A DNA stretch of 42,565 bases from an uncultured Pseudomonadota bacterium (GCA_937138395.1 CAKZPB010000093.1:1-42565); one strand, 5' to 3'; counted from the first letter of the stretch, positions 34,964 to 42,371 are shown. The notes: generated from the sequence alone by a model not told the origin. A program made the numbers and translations.

Positions 34964-36415
34964 TCAATCTACCGTTGCAGACTCGTTGATCGATGCGCGT
35001 GAGCCAAGTGAACGCTTGCGGTTCTGACCCTGCATCAGCGGGAACGTCGCAATCAGCGTAATGCACAGCAAACTGATCTCAATCGTATACACCGTAAAGT
35101 AACCCATCGCCACCCCAGGCAAGCCCCAGAGCCCGTCCGAACTGCCCCATAGCCAATTGACCAGATCGCGAATGGCGCCACTCATGGCCATGGCGACGCC
35201 GACGGCCGTGGCCTGGACCGCGCCCCAGGCTCCCAGTGCAAGACCTGCCTGTTGCTCGGGCGCGCGATTCATGGTCGAAGTCAGGGTGCCATGCGCAAAC
35301 AGGGCTCCACCGAAGCCAACCAGGAAGTTACCGGCCAGAAACAGCGAAGTCATTTGCGTAGGGGCCGAGATCATGACCAACGCAAAAGCGGGCAATCCGA
35401 TCATGGCCCCATGCTGGGAAATCTGGTACGGATCAGCACCGCGCCCAACCTGACGGGAAGCCCAGCCAAATCCCAGCAAACCACCAAACGCCAGCAAGGC
35501 CGTCAATTGTGTAGTGGACGCAACCGACATCGACAATACCTGGCCACCGAAGGGCTCCAGCAGTACGTCGGCCATGCCAAAGGCCATGGTGCCAATCCCG
35601 ATGATCAGCAGCCGTCGACGGGTGTGGTCACCCTTGCAGAATTCAGCCCATGACTCACTGAAGGTTGGATCCTGCTGCATCTGCACGCGCCCGCGTGGCG
35701 GATCTCGCGTTTCCTGTTTCCACATCGCAATCAGGTTGAATACGATGGTAATCAGCGCCGCGCTTTGGATGACCTGGACCAGGCGACCCGGCGTAAAGTC
35801 CTGCAGTGCTGCACCAAACAGCAGCGCACTGACCATCATGCCCAGCAACAGCATGACATACATCAAGCCGACCACTTTGGCGTGAGATTCCTGCGGCGTC
35901 AGGTCGGTCGCGAGTGCGAGCCCGGCAGTCTGAACGGTATGCAGTCCGGCTCCCACCAGTAGAAACGAAAGCGCCGCCGCAGAATGACCAATCCACGCAG
36001 GCGCCGTGCTGGCTTCGCCCTGTCCCGCCAGCACGAGCAGCGCAAACGGCATGATCGCAAAACCGCCGAATTGCCATAAGGTGCCCTTCCAGATGAACGG
36101 CACGCGACGCCATCCAAGCTCACACCGATGGGTATCGGATTTATGTCCGATCAGCGCCCTGAACGGCGCAAACACCAGAGGTAAAGCCAGCATCAAGCCA
36201 ACCAGCGAAGCCGGCACGTCGAGCTCGACGATCATGACCCGATTCAAGGTGCCGACCAGCAAGACCAGCGCCATGCCGGTGGTCACTTGAAACAGGGACA
36301 GTCGCAGCAAGCGTCGTAACGGCAGGTCCGGCGTTGCTACATCAGCAAACGGCAGATACTTGGGGCCTAGCGAGACCCAGACATTGGTTACTTTCTGTGT
36401 GAACTGACGGATCAC
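34964..36415 (-). CDS. pucC: PucC-type LH2 assembly factor (BCH family)
   Basis: A 483-residue MFS-like protein, close paralogue of LhaA in this window. The N-terminal GPKYLPFADVATPDLPLRRLLRLS, LVGTLNRVMIVELDVPASL, WRRVPFIWKGTL, GAGLHTVQTAGLALATDL and LGAWGAVQATAVGVAMAMSG are shared. PucC is required for LH2 formation in Rhodobacter and related species. The location 250 bp downstream of the pucBA-repeat-gene unit, on the same strand, supports the PucC name. A terminator lies between, so it may have its own promoter. Confidence 0.9.
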   Translation of the reverse strand: MIRQFTQKVTNVWVSLGPKYLPFADVATPDLPLRRLLRLSLFQVTTGMALVLLVGTLNRVMIVELDVPASLVGLMLALPLVFAPFRALIGHKSDTHRCELGWRRVPFIWKGTLWQFGGFAIMPFALLVLAGQGEASTAPAWIGHSAAALSFLLVGAGLHTVQTAGLALATDLTPQESHAKVVGLMYVMLLLGMMVSALLFGAALQDFTPGRLVQVIQSAALITIVFNLIAMWKQETRDPPRGRVQMQQDPTFSESWAEFCKGDHTRRRLLIIGIGTMAFGMADVLLEPFGGQVLSMSVASTTQLTALLAFGGLLGFGWASRQVGRGADPYQISQHGAMIGLPAFALVMISAPTQMTSLFLAGNFLVGFGGALFAHGTLTSTMNRAPEQQAGLALGAWGAVQATAVGVAMAMSGAIRDLVNWLWGSSDGLWGLPGVAMGYFTVYTIEISLLCITLIATFPLMQGQNRKRSLGSRASINESATVD

Positions 36416-36581
36416 TGGTTTACGTCATCGTCTTTGAATTACGGATTGAATCACGAGCCAGCATCCTGATTCCCACAGACCGGATACCAAACGGCAGCGT
36501 ACCGATGCGAACATGGCCTGTCAAAAGCTTGATCTGCATGGCGTCTAAGAACGTCGCAAGGAGGTCACCGAGTCAAAAAAA

Positions 36582-36601
36582 GCGACACCCTGGGGTGTCG
36601 C
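36582..36601 (-). terminator. Rho-independent terminator after the puc-linked repeat gene
   Basis: Eight bp arms (GCGACACC and GGTGTCGC), 4 nt loop, with a 7-A run on the plus strand that becomes a T-run read leftward. It lies about 60 bp after the end of the repeat protein gene and closes the pucBA-repeat-gene transcript, upstream of pucC. Confidence 0.85.
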
Positions 36602-36662
36602 CTATGCACATCTATAGCCATCCGGATTCAGTCATCGCGCCTGAAGGGAATGGATCATTGAA

Positions 36663-37346
36663 TTAGCGGCGCTTACTCAGCACCGGTATACCAAACAATG
36701 ACGAAAAAGGCGCAGGATTTCCTGACATGCGTTCGACCGATGAACCACTGGCCTTTGAACCCCGTCGACCGGAAAGAAGCTTCAGGCCCAGCAACGACGA
36801 CAATGGCGACGGGTTACTGGACATGCGTTCAACTGACGAGCCCTTTGCAATAGAACCACGCTTGCTGGACAGTAGCTTCAAACCGAAAAGCGAAGACAAC
36901 GGCGCCGGATTATTCGACAGCATCTTGAAGCCAAACGACGTGCTCGAATTGAAACCGGCTAACTGAGTCTGAGGTTTGCTGTGGCTCAACAGCGGGATCC
37001 CGAACAAATCGGAAAACGGTGCGGGATCACTGGGCATGAAGTCCGGCAGACTGTCTGCCTCGATTGCGCCGGCCGAGTTCAGGATGACTTCAGCATGACT
37101 GCTCCAGCCATAATCGGCAACCACCGAAACAATCGACCGTCCTCTGGCAAGTGCATTCTTGATAGCGCGTCGGTGGCCTTTCATGCCACCACCGTTATCA
37201 ATCATCGAATCAACTTGTTCAGCTGCATTCGGCGCAGAAGAGTAAATCACGAATTGGTTTCGGATCGGCACTTCAGACCTGGCTAGCGTATCGAGTGCTT
37301 CCCGGGCTGCGTGCTCTGTTTCGTAAATGCGAGTTACTGGGAACAT
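36663..37346 (-). CDS. Puc-linked protein with NPAP-type repeats
   Basis: A 227-residue protein. Residues 1-95 look like an alpha/beta domain (VTRIYETEHAAREALDTLARSEV, IVSVVADYGWSSHAEVILN), loosely resembling small general-stress domains. From about residue 103 the protein is built of four copies of a motif close to NPAPLSSLFGLKLLS (PSDPAPFSDLFGIPLLS, NPAPLSSLFGLKLLS, NPSPLSSLLGLKLLS, NPAPFSSLFGIPVLS). The middle copies repeat with a 32-residue period, joined by basic GSKRG/GSSVERMS linkers. A GAGG site precedes the ATG at 37346. It follows pucA, separated by two hairpins. I recognise no named family. A membrane- or antenna-interacting role in LH2 assembly is an inference. Confidence 0.85.
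   Translation of the reverse strand: MFPVTRIYETEHAAREALDTLARSEVPIRNQFVIYSSAPNAAEQVDSMIDNGGGMKGHRRAIKNALARGRSIVSVVADYGWSSHAEVILNSAGAIEADSLPDFMPSDPAPFSDLFGIPLLSHSKPQTQLAGFNSSTSFGFKMLSNNPAPLSSLFGLKLLSSKRGSIAKGSSVERMSSNPSPLSSLLGLKLLSGRRGSKASGSSVERMSGNPAPFSSLFGIPVLSKRR
36725..36916 (-). repeat. Two 96 bp direct repeats inside the repeat protein gene
   Basis: The DNA segments starting at 36725 and 36821 (both beginning acatgcgttc) are diverged 96 bp copies encoding the 32-residue unit of the puc-linked protein. Many differences are synonymous, so the duplication is old and selected at the protein level. Confidence 0.8.
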
Positions 37347-37369
37347 GATGAAGATCCCTCATGAAGATG

Positions 37370-37409
37370 GATGCTATGCAACAGCTGAAAAGGCCGGTTG
37401 CATAGCATC
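37370..37409 (-). repeat. Long hairpin in the pucA-repeat gene spacer
   Basis: Perfect 13 bp arms (GATGCTATGCAAC at 37370-37382 and its complement at 37397-37409) with a 14 nt loop. Together with the neighbouring hairpin it fills the spacer after pucA. No T-run follows, so it is more likely an RNA-decay barrier or attenuator than a strong terminator. Confidence 0.8.
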
Positions 37410-37418
37410 AGAATTAAC

Positions 37419-37439
37419 CGTGTCCGGGGGCCGGACACG
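37419..37439 (-). repeat. GC-rich hairpin 30 bp after pucA
   Basis: Perfect 9 bp arms (CGTGTCCGG and CCGGACACG) with a 3 nt loop, 30 bp beyond the pucA stop. Position and stability resemble the pufA-pufL hairpin and suggest protection of an abundant pucBA message. Confidence 0.8.
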
Positions 37440-37469
37440 AAGCTTGGGTACAACCCTGAAGGCGAATTT

Positions 37470-37613
37470 TCAGCCGCCCCAGAACGCTGCAAACCAAGAC
37501 GTATTGTTCAAAATGGCAAAATGTACGGTGAAGGAAATCAGCGCAACTGCTCCGAGAAACAGTGGCAGTCCTACCGTAGGATTCACAACACACCAAATTC
37601 TTCCCTGATTCAT
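37470..37613 (-). CDS. pucA: LH2 antenna alpha subunit
   Basis: The gene encodes only 47 residues. It starts [15 protein letters not shown], as in LH2 alpha, with ligand His31 in SFTVHFAIL and the C-terminal [16 protein letters not shown] lies 6 bp before the ATG and 10 bp separate it from pucB. At the positions that hydrogen-bond the 3-acetyl groups of B850 (alpha 44 and 45 in Rhodoblastus acidophilus numbering, which aligns directly from Met1) it has Phe44 and Trp45. Tyr44 is thus replaced. The short tail lacks the extra residues after the final WxGG of many homologues. Confidence 0.95.
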   Translation of the reverse strand: MNQGRIWCVVNPTVGLPLFLGAVALISFTVHFAILNNTSWFAAFWGG

Positions 37614-37623
37614 GCTGGTCTCC

Positions 37624-37785
37624 TTATCCTAGCCACGGCGTGAACATAAACGCCAGTAAGTGAGCAACCAATGACAGCACAAAGAACACGCGTGCGCCAT
37701 CAATTACATGTTTATGGAGCTCTTCAGACTCCTTGATCGTCAAGCCGGTGGGCCAGACGCGATCTGGATCGTCCAGGTCAGCCAT
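37624..37785 (-). CDS. pucB: LH2 antenna beta subunit
   Basis: The 53-residue beta polypeptide carries [17 protein letters not shown], the ligand His42 in [15 protein letters not shown], the His24 near the B800 site and Arg32 (DGARVF), equivalent to the residue that hydrogen-bonds the B800 acetyl. The start at 37785 has an excellent GAGGAGAGGA ribosome-binding region. An upstream extension of the frame to 37866 is unlikely. It is the first gene of the puc unit. Confidence 0.95.
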   Translation of the reverse strand: MADLDDPDRVWPTGLTIKESEELHKHVIDGARVFFVLSLVAHLLAFMFTPWLG

Positions 37786-38042
37786 ACTTCCTCTCCTCTT
37801 CTTTGGGGTCGCAAGACCCACTCGATAAACGTCATCGGCAAATGCCACTTGACGCACCAGTATCAAATAAAACTGAACCGGTGATTACACCCTACTCCTC
37901 GCGTTCACAGATGTCAACGCTGGCTCGGAGCATGCGATGCCGTACTGACAACATCCAATGGCACGGTCGGTGGACCTTGCCCATCTTCGGCGCAGCAACC
38001 CGACATCGCATTTCGGGCAGCTTGTGCTTTTGGCACGAATCC
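37786..38042 (-). other. puc leader region
   Basis: About 250 nt between the predicted puc start near 38036 and the pucB ribosome-binding site. No gene is seen. A long leader of this kind may influence message stability or translation; no riboswitch is recognised. Confidence 0.4.
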
Positions 38043-38084
38043 AGTCTAGGCCACCTGCAATCACTGCCAATTGACGTACGTCAA
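38043..38084 (-). promoter_or_regulatory. FNR/FixK-type palindrome and -10 hexamer upstream of pucB
   Basis: TTGACGTACGTCAA (38071-38084) is a perfect 14 bp palindrome matching the FixK/FNR consensus. Leftward, TAGACT (38048 to 38043) begins exactly 29.5 bp from the centre, the class II -41.5 geometry. The predicted start is near 38036. It is the third site of this kind in the window, after those before bchG and pufB. Confidence 0.68.
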
Positions 38085-38459
38085 ATTTTGGAAAGGGCTG
38101 CCAGCTCTATGAAAATCATTCTATTGAGGTGAGACTCAAGTACCGCTAGGCAAAGATATCCAGAGGTAACAGAACCCGTGCGCTTCTTATCCGGGAGACA
38201 TGGCTTCGAGGACACGCTGTCGTCGAAAGTGAATTCAACAGCTTCAACCACCCATGTCGACCATGCAAAAGGGGATCGGGACAGCAAGCAGTCGTTCGAA
38301 AGATTGAACGTTGAAGCCGTTCAGCCGATGACTGACCGATGCCGCAGCGTAGCTCACGCTCATTCTGCGAATGGACAGGCCTGAATCAGTGTTCATGCCT
38401 GGCACAAGCTGTCTGTTTCTCACTCGGCTAAGGGGTATTGGGGCGCATGTAAATGCAAG
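38085..38459. other. Intergenic region between the puc promoter and a monooxygenase-like gene
   Basis: These 375 bp hold no convincing gene. A loose inverted repeat (TTGAG with CTCAA, 6 nt apart) lies near 38123; its spacing does not fit FNR. Nothing else stands out. Confidence 0.4.
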
Positions 38460-38780
38460 TCATCGTTCAACGGCATCGAACTCTGCAAACATTTGCTGAG
38501 CCTCTGCCAGCTTGTTGAGTGGCGTGTACTCACAGACCGCACTAAACTCAGCCCACAGCGCCTGTACGGAAGGATTGTCATGCGCTTGCTCGATGGCTTC
38601 TGGTGATCGCCATTCAAAAACCTCAACGATGGTACCGTCGCCCGCGCGCATGACATACGCTGGATTGTCTGTAACAAGCTGCTCGGTCTGCAGAACGCGC
38701 AAGTGCTTGTCGACAGCGGCCAGAAGCCCTTGCTCCATTCCTGGCTTTGGTGTGTATGCAACGATTACAAAGCGACCCAT
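38460..38780 (-). CDS. Antibiotic-biosynthesis-monooxygenase-like (dimeric alpha/beta barrel) protein
   Basis: From the ATG at 38780 (GGAAT about 7 bp upstream) the protein has 106 residues. FVIVAYTPKPGMEQGLLAAVDKHL, TIVEVFEWRSPEAIEQAHDNPSVQALW and the short length fit the ABM/NIPSNAP-like dimeric alpha/beta barrel fold. Such proteins range from quinol monooxygenases to heme-degrading enzymes. Function cannot be set from sequence. A longer frame starting 90 bp upstream is unlikely. It is not obviously part of the photosynthesis unit. Confidence 0.7.
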   Translation of the reverse strand: MGRFVIVAYTPKPGMEQGLLAAVDKHLRVLQTEQLVTDNPAYVMRAGDGTIVEVFEWRSPEAIEQAHDNPSVQALWAEFSAVCEYTPLNKLAEAQQMFAEFDAVER

Positions 38781-39238
38781 AGCTGATTCCTTATATAGTG
38801 ACGTCCTGGGTGAGCCATCCAGGCACCGCACATGACGAGATTGAATAGATTGCCATTCGATTCGATGCAAGATATTGGCCGCGCTCGCACACTACGCCCT
38901 TTTCCTTCGAATCGTGCAATTGCCATGCAGGGGAGTCAGGACGCTGCCAAAATCAATCCAAGGCCTTTTTCCGGTCATTCAGGAATGATGGCGTGCAGCG
39001 CACCTTGATGTATTTCAAGACCTCCTGGTCCGCCTATCCTACGCCCGGTGCCTGATAGTTATCAGTCTCATTATCGAGTGTTCCAGCAATCATTACCGGC
39101 TTCGACACATTGGGTGGACATAATGCCGATGCCTGATCATGCAGCATCAATAAAGAAAGGACGCCAGCTGCAGGTCTTGCTGAGTGATCTTGATTGTTGG
39201 CGGCAATGCTTATTTGCACCCACCGCCAGAATGTCCAG
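38781..39238. other. Intergenic region, no convincing gene
   Basis: About 460 bp with no frame supported by a ribosome-binding site or recognisable domain. A leftward open frame at 39034-39291 overlaps the cupin gene end and has unlikely composition. I see no repeat or regulatory site here. Confidence 0.4.
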
Positions 39239-39733
39239 TTAGGCTTTTTTGCCAGCTTCGGGTGCGGATAGGTCCGCAAAGTCAACGACATTCCAATCTA
39301 AACCCTGATTGCGGAAAATACGCTTTTTTTTACGAGGATAGTCGCCGACATCATGGTCAAGTCGCTGGCCAACCACAATGCACTTGAGTACCGACTGGCC
39401 CGTGTTCCAGAGTTGATGCGCTTCACCACCAGCACGATAGCCAATGAAATCACCGGCTTTCACCTGGTACTTCGCTTCCCCAATTGTTGCTTCGGCCTGC
39501 CCTTCAAGGACGAAGATGCATTCATCTTCATGGTAGTGCTTATGCAGTTCAGTCGATTCATGGCCTGGCTCCACTTCGATGATATGGAACCCAAATCCGG
39601 TGATCCCAGTAAGATCACCTAAAGACTTGTTAATTCGGCGAGCGTTTTGATTGAGGAAATGAGACTTTCTTACGCCTTTATGCGCCCTAATTTCCTCTTT
39701 CGTAACAATGTATTTTTGCACCGTATTCTCCAT
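39239..39733 (-). CDS. Cupin-domain protein
   Basis: A 164-residue protein with a single cupin barrel. Motif 1 reads TELHKHYHEDECIFVLEGQAEATIG (metal ligands H65, H67/68, E71-type positions), and motif 2 reads AGDFIGYRAGGEAHQLWN with the final histidine. Such proteins bind a divalent metal or small ligand; the substrate is not predictable. The N-terminal lysine-rich region and the extra C-terminal RLDHDVGDYPRKKKRI stretch are shared by a subgroup of uncharacterised cupins. No link to neighbours is evident. Confidence 0.82.
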   Translation of the reverse strand: MENTVQKYIVTKEEIRAHKGVRKSHFLNQNARRINKSLGDLTGITGFGFHIIEVEPGHESTELHKHYHEDECIFVLEGQAEATIGEAKYQVKAGDFIGYRAGGEAHQLWNTGQSVLKCIVVGQRLDHDVGDYPRKKKRIFRNQGLDWNVVDFADLSAPEAGKKA

Positions 39734-39873
39734 GCGGCCAAGCGAATGATTTCAACAGCATTCTAGTCTTTGCCTGTTATTAATACTGCAAAAAGAGCAG
39801 CGTGACTCTAGTTCGTTGCAACAATGCATTCGAGGCCGTGCTAAAAAATCAATAATCTAAAGGCTGACATTCA

Positions 39874-40647
39874 TTACGCCTGAGATGGCTGGAATTGTGA
39901 ATAATTTCTTGTACTATCAGCAGCCAATCGATTGCGCCATTGTATGAGATCGTCAAATTCTTCAGCCAACTCGTGATCGTGCCAACACCGCTCAGTATTC
40001 GGACCCAACGGTGGCTCAGTCCTAGCGATCGGCGCTATGACTTCGAGTACGACCGCCATCGTGATGTCGGCATAGCCGAACTCACCTAGCAGGTAGTCGT
40101 TGCTCGATTCGCTCAAACCGTTCCGTGTGACTTCCAACGCATTTCGTATGGCCCCCGGCTGGTAGAGGTGGGCGTACTTCTTATCCAGCCGTTTCGCCGC
40201 ATCACGCGCAAGAAAGCGCAGCGAACTACGCATCGATTTTGGAACGAATGGAGGGAGGGCTTCCTCCAAGGCCGATTGGTTATTAAGAACAGCCCTGACA
40301 ACCCGGGTCCGACCTTCTGCCAGAGCGGCTTCACTCAGCTTGTCCCAAGGTTCAATTAGGTTCATATCTCCCAGAGGTGCGTTTCCTGCCGTGTGATTGG
40401 CATAGGAAACGATTTCCCATGAGCTCCGCAAGACACGTCGACCAACGAATAGCACAGGAACAGACACAGTTCCGGACCATTGCCGCATACGCAAGCGCAA
40501 TCCCGGCTCGCTGAGTGTTGGAACGTATTCCTCATACTCATAGCCAAGCGCGCACCGCTCAATTCCCCAGCGTGCCTTCTTGGTCCACGGTGAAAATGAT
40601 TCGCCAACGAATGTTGGATTATTTCGCGGTTTCATCTTGTACAACAA
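39874..40647 (-). CDS. Glutathione S-transferase-like protein
   Basis: A 257-residue protein with a thioredoxin-like N-terminus (FVGESFSPWTKKARWGIERCALGYEYEEY, VPVLFVGRRVLRSSWEIVSYAN) and an all-helical C-terminal half, the GST layout. The SxW serine or adjacent residues could serve glutathione binding. The C-terminal part is unlike well-known GST classes. The start can be at 40647 or at an inner Met 12 bp later. Substrate unknown. Confidence 0.72.
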   Translation of the reverse strand: MLYKMKPRNNPTFVGESFSPWTKKARWGIERCALGYEYEEYVPTLSEPGLRLRMRQWSGTVSVPVLFVGRRVLRSSWEIVSYANHTAGNAPLGDMNLIEPWDKLSEAALAEGRTRVVRAVLNNQSALEEALPPFVPKSMRSSLRFLARDAAKRLDKKYAHLYQPGAIRNALEVTRNGLSESSNDYLLGEFGYADITMAVVLEVIAPIARTEPPLGPNTERCWHDHELAEEFDDLIQWRNRLAADSTRNYSQFQPSQA

Positions 40648-40780
40648 GCGACCTCATCAAAGACACGATGAACAGAATAACGTCTTCAATGGCGGCCATT
40701 GCCTGGACCAGCGCGTAGTGTTCGCTGTCCCGGCCCTGTTTTGCGCCAGGCAAGCAATGCATTCTCAAGGTTGCAAGCAT

Positions 40781-40984
40781 TTATTGGCCTTTATGCTTGT
40801 CATCCATGCCGGCGCCTATGGCGATACCCACCCCAATGCCGATTGACAGACCAACAGCAATATTGTCCATCGCAACGCCCAGCGCAACACCTAATCCGAC
40901 GCCGATTGCGATGCCGGAGCCGACTTGATGATTTCGCTTGGAAGATCCATCGTGCCCGCCACTATCTTTGTCATAATCTGGCAC
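40781..40984 (-). CDS. Small glycine-zipper membrane protein
   Basis: A 67-residue protein that appears to start with GTG (no ATG fits). A polar N-terminus is followed by a long Gly/Ala/Ile-rich region (GSGIAIGVGLGVALGVAM and LSIGIGVGIAIGAGM) with GxxxG spacing, typical of glycine-zipper membrane proteins. It has no good ribosome-binding site and lies directly after a half attC-like motif, so it may be a cassette gene. Function unknown. Confidence 0.55.
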   Translation of the reverse strand: MPDYDKDSGGHDGSSKRNHQVGSGIAIGVGLGVALGVAMDNIAVGLSIGIGVGIAIGAGMDDKHKGQ

Positions 40985-40989
40985 TTTTG

Positions 40990-41008
40990 AGTGAATTGTT
41001 AGCCACTA
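40990..41008 (-). other. Half attC-like motif
   Basis: Read leftward, TGGCTAACAATTCACTCAA starts 3 bp after the DUF1801 stop and resembles the 5' half of integron attC sites (RYYYAAC followed by an AATTC-type L box). The complementary 3' half is not evident, so the site may be truncated. Confidence 0.45.
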
Positions 41009-41386
41009 TCAGCATCCAATATCTTCACCTTCTTTTAGTAGAACCACCGCACGCTCAATAAATTCCGCAATCCGGGTTTTAGAAATAGTTTTTGATTTGG
41101 TAAACCGGATGCAGCCTTTTCCAATGCTCAACCCGGCTAGCAAAGCTCCATCAGGGTCAATTTTCTTCGTATTGCCACAGTAAAGACTTACGTAGGCGCT
41201 TTGGGCGTTGAGATGAAAGAGGACGGAATCATTCAACTTGAAACAGAGCATTTTATAGTTGATGGTTTCCTGAATCGCCGGGTCTTGTTGAAGGATGATA
41301 TTTCTCAGTTCTTTCAGCCTATCTTTTCTCCAGTCTGAATCTAGCGATTCCATATACTCTGCAGGACTACTCACATCATATTGCAT
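41009..41386 (-). CDS. DUF1801 domain protein
   Basis: A 125-residue protein with the DUF1801 (YdhG-like) pattern: SPAEYMESLDSDWRKDRLKELRNII, PAIQETINYKMLCFKLND, HLNAQSAYVSLYCGN and GCIRFTKSKTISKTRIAEFIERAV. Function of the family is poorly known. It stands between two attC-like sites on the same strand, a common setting for this family in gammaproteobacterial cassette arrays. Confidence 0.8.
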   Translation of the reverse strand: MQYDVSSPAEYMESLDSDWRKDRLKELRNIILQQDPAIQETINYKMLCFKLNDSVLFHLNAQSAYVSLYCGNTKKIDPDGALLAGLSIGKGCIRFTKSKTISKTRIAEFIERAVVLLKEGEDIGC

Positions 41387-41471
41387 TCAAGCTTTCCTTA
41401 ATTGCAGAACTATTTCCATCATCAATGAATGCCGAAAACAGCGTCTATTCAGTCTGATCAAGGCCAATACG

Positions 41472-41550
41472 TATAACGTCCATAGCTAAGCGGCGCGAGC
41501 TTTTCCACGTCCGAGTGAGCGCAGCGAGCAGCTTGACCAGTTTGTTAGGA
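41472..41550 (-). other. attC-like recombination site
   Basis: Leftward, the segment begins CCTAACAAACTGGTCAAGC and ends CGCTTAGCTATGGACGTTAT about 75 bp later. The CTAAC and GTTAT ends, the TCAAGC/GCTTA pair and the hairpin-prone middle are the layout of an integron attC. The CTAAC end contains the TAA stop of the upstream small gene, typical of cassettes. The 3' core (GTTATAC) deviates by one base from GTTRRRY. Confidence 0.6.
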
Positions 41551-41751
41551 GCCGTTTGATTCAGGGATCCGGCGCTTTGAACGCACAGTAATCGTAAGAC
41601 CGATGCACATGAACACGAGCCACACGATATAGATCGGCAGCCAAACCGACAAACTTGCACTGCCTGATAGCAAAGCTACGGCCATGTGCAGCACGCCTGT
41701 GATGAAAAAGGCCACCGACCCAATGATTAAAAAAGGATGCATTTTCTTCAT
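41545..41751 (-). CDS. Small two- to three-helix membrane protein
   Basis: A 68-residue protein from the ATG at 41751 (MKKMHPFLII); an upstream GTG would add five residues. Hydrophobic segments are FLIIGSVAFFITGVLHMAVALL and LSVWLPIYIVWLVFMCIGLTITV, with a charged tail. The stop lies inside the attC-like site. No family recognised. Confidence 0.65.
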   Translation of the reverse strand: MKKMHPFLIIGSVAFFITGVLHMAVALLSGSASLSVWLPIYIVWLVFMCIGLTITVRSKRRIPESNGS

Positions 41752-41872
41752 AAAACAATCACCCACAAAGGTTTCAATTAATAAACCAATATACGGACGC
41801 CTCTTTAAAGCCTCTATCTTGCTTTCGGCGCAGTTCCAAACTGCAACAATCTAAGTCTACAGCAATTATGGC

Positions 41873-41935
41873 GCATAACTTAGAGCTAACCGGCGCCGCG
41901 CGGCTCTATCGCGCGGCGTCCAACGATTGAAGGCA
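41873..41935 (-). other. Second attC-like site
   Basis: A leftward segment with a very stable stem (arms CGCCGCGCG and CGCGCGGCG around a 7 nt loop) followed by GGTTAGCTCTAAGTTATGC. The TTAGCTCTAA and GTTATGC end recalls attC 3' halves. The 5' half is weaker. It lies between the stops and starts of two same-strand small genes. Confidence 0.5.
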
Positions 41936-41953
41936 GCGAGGCTGAGCGCCATA

Positions 41954-42331
41954 TCAGGCAAGCCCCCATAAACCAAGTAAGCCAACGGGAACCAATAACG
42001 CCCATTGCGGTAAACGGAAAAGCGCCCCGGAATTTGCGAAGCCGAGTGTGACCACAAGAAACACGGCTCCAAACATGAGCCACATGATGGAGACAAATGC
42101 GACCGTTTCCGGTGAATTGTAAAAACCAGCACCATGCCCGAGCAAGGCGATTGAAGAGAGAAAAAGCGCAACAGACACAAGATGCCAGCACGCATACAGG
42201 GTCAGCTTTACCACTTCGTCAACTGATCCCGCCAGCAATGGGCGAGCAATGTCCTTTCCACCCGCAATCACGTGAATTAATGCAGTGATGCCTGCCAAGA
42301 TTCCTGCCGATAAAACGAACCAGTTTGTCAT
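41954..42331 (-). CDS. Small four-helix membrane protein
   Basis: A 125-residue hydrophobic protein with four helices (FVLSAGILAGITALIHVIAGG, LTLYACWHLVSVALFLSSIALLG, VAFVSIMWLMFGAVFLVVTLGF, WALLVPVGLLGLWG). Start ATG 42331 lies 7 bp after a perfect GTTAGGC core, as expected for the first codon of an integron cassette. No known family; related small proteins occur in cassette arrays. Confidence 0.7.
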   Translation of the reverse strand: MTNWFVLSAGILAGITALIHVIAGGKDIARPLLAGSVDEVVKLTLYACWHLVSVALFLSSIALLGHGAGFYNSPETVAFVSIMWLMFGAVFLVVTLGFANSGALFRLPQWALLVPVGLLGLWGLA

Positions 42332-42338
42332 GTCGATT

Positions 42339-42345
42339 GCCTAAC
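42339..42345 (-). other. GTTAGGC cassette-boundary core site
   Basis: The heptamer matches the integron core consensus GTTRRRY exactly. It lies 7 bp before the start codon of the downstream gene, where attI or attC boundaries normally fall. Confidence 0.5.
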
Positions 42346-42371
42346 TAATAAATATCTGGCAAAAGGTTGCA

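Noticed and set aside
37414-37596. 60-codon leftward frame over pucA
   Set aside because: It is out of frame with the true LH2 alpha coding region at 37470-37613.
38123-38138. TTGAG/CTCAA inverted repeat upstream of the puc box
   Set aside because: Half-site spacing is wrong for FNR and no -10 element is suitably placed.
39034-39291. Leftward 85-codon open frame
   Set aside because: It overlaps the end of the cupin gene in another frame, has no ribosome-binding site and no recognisable domain.
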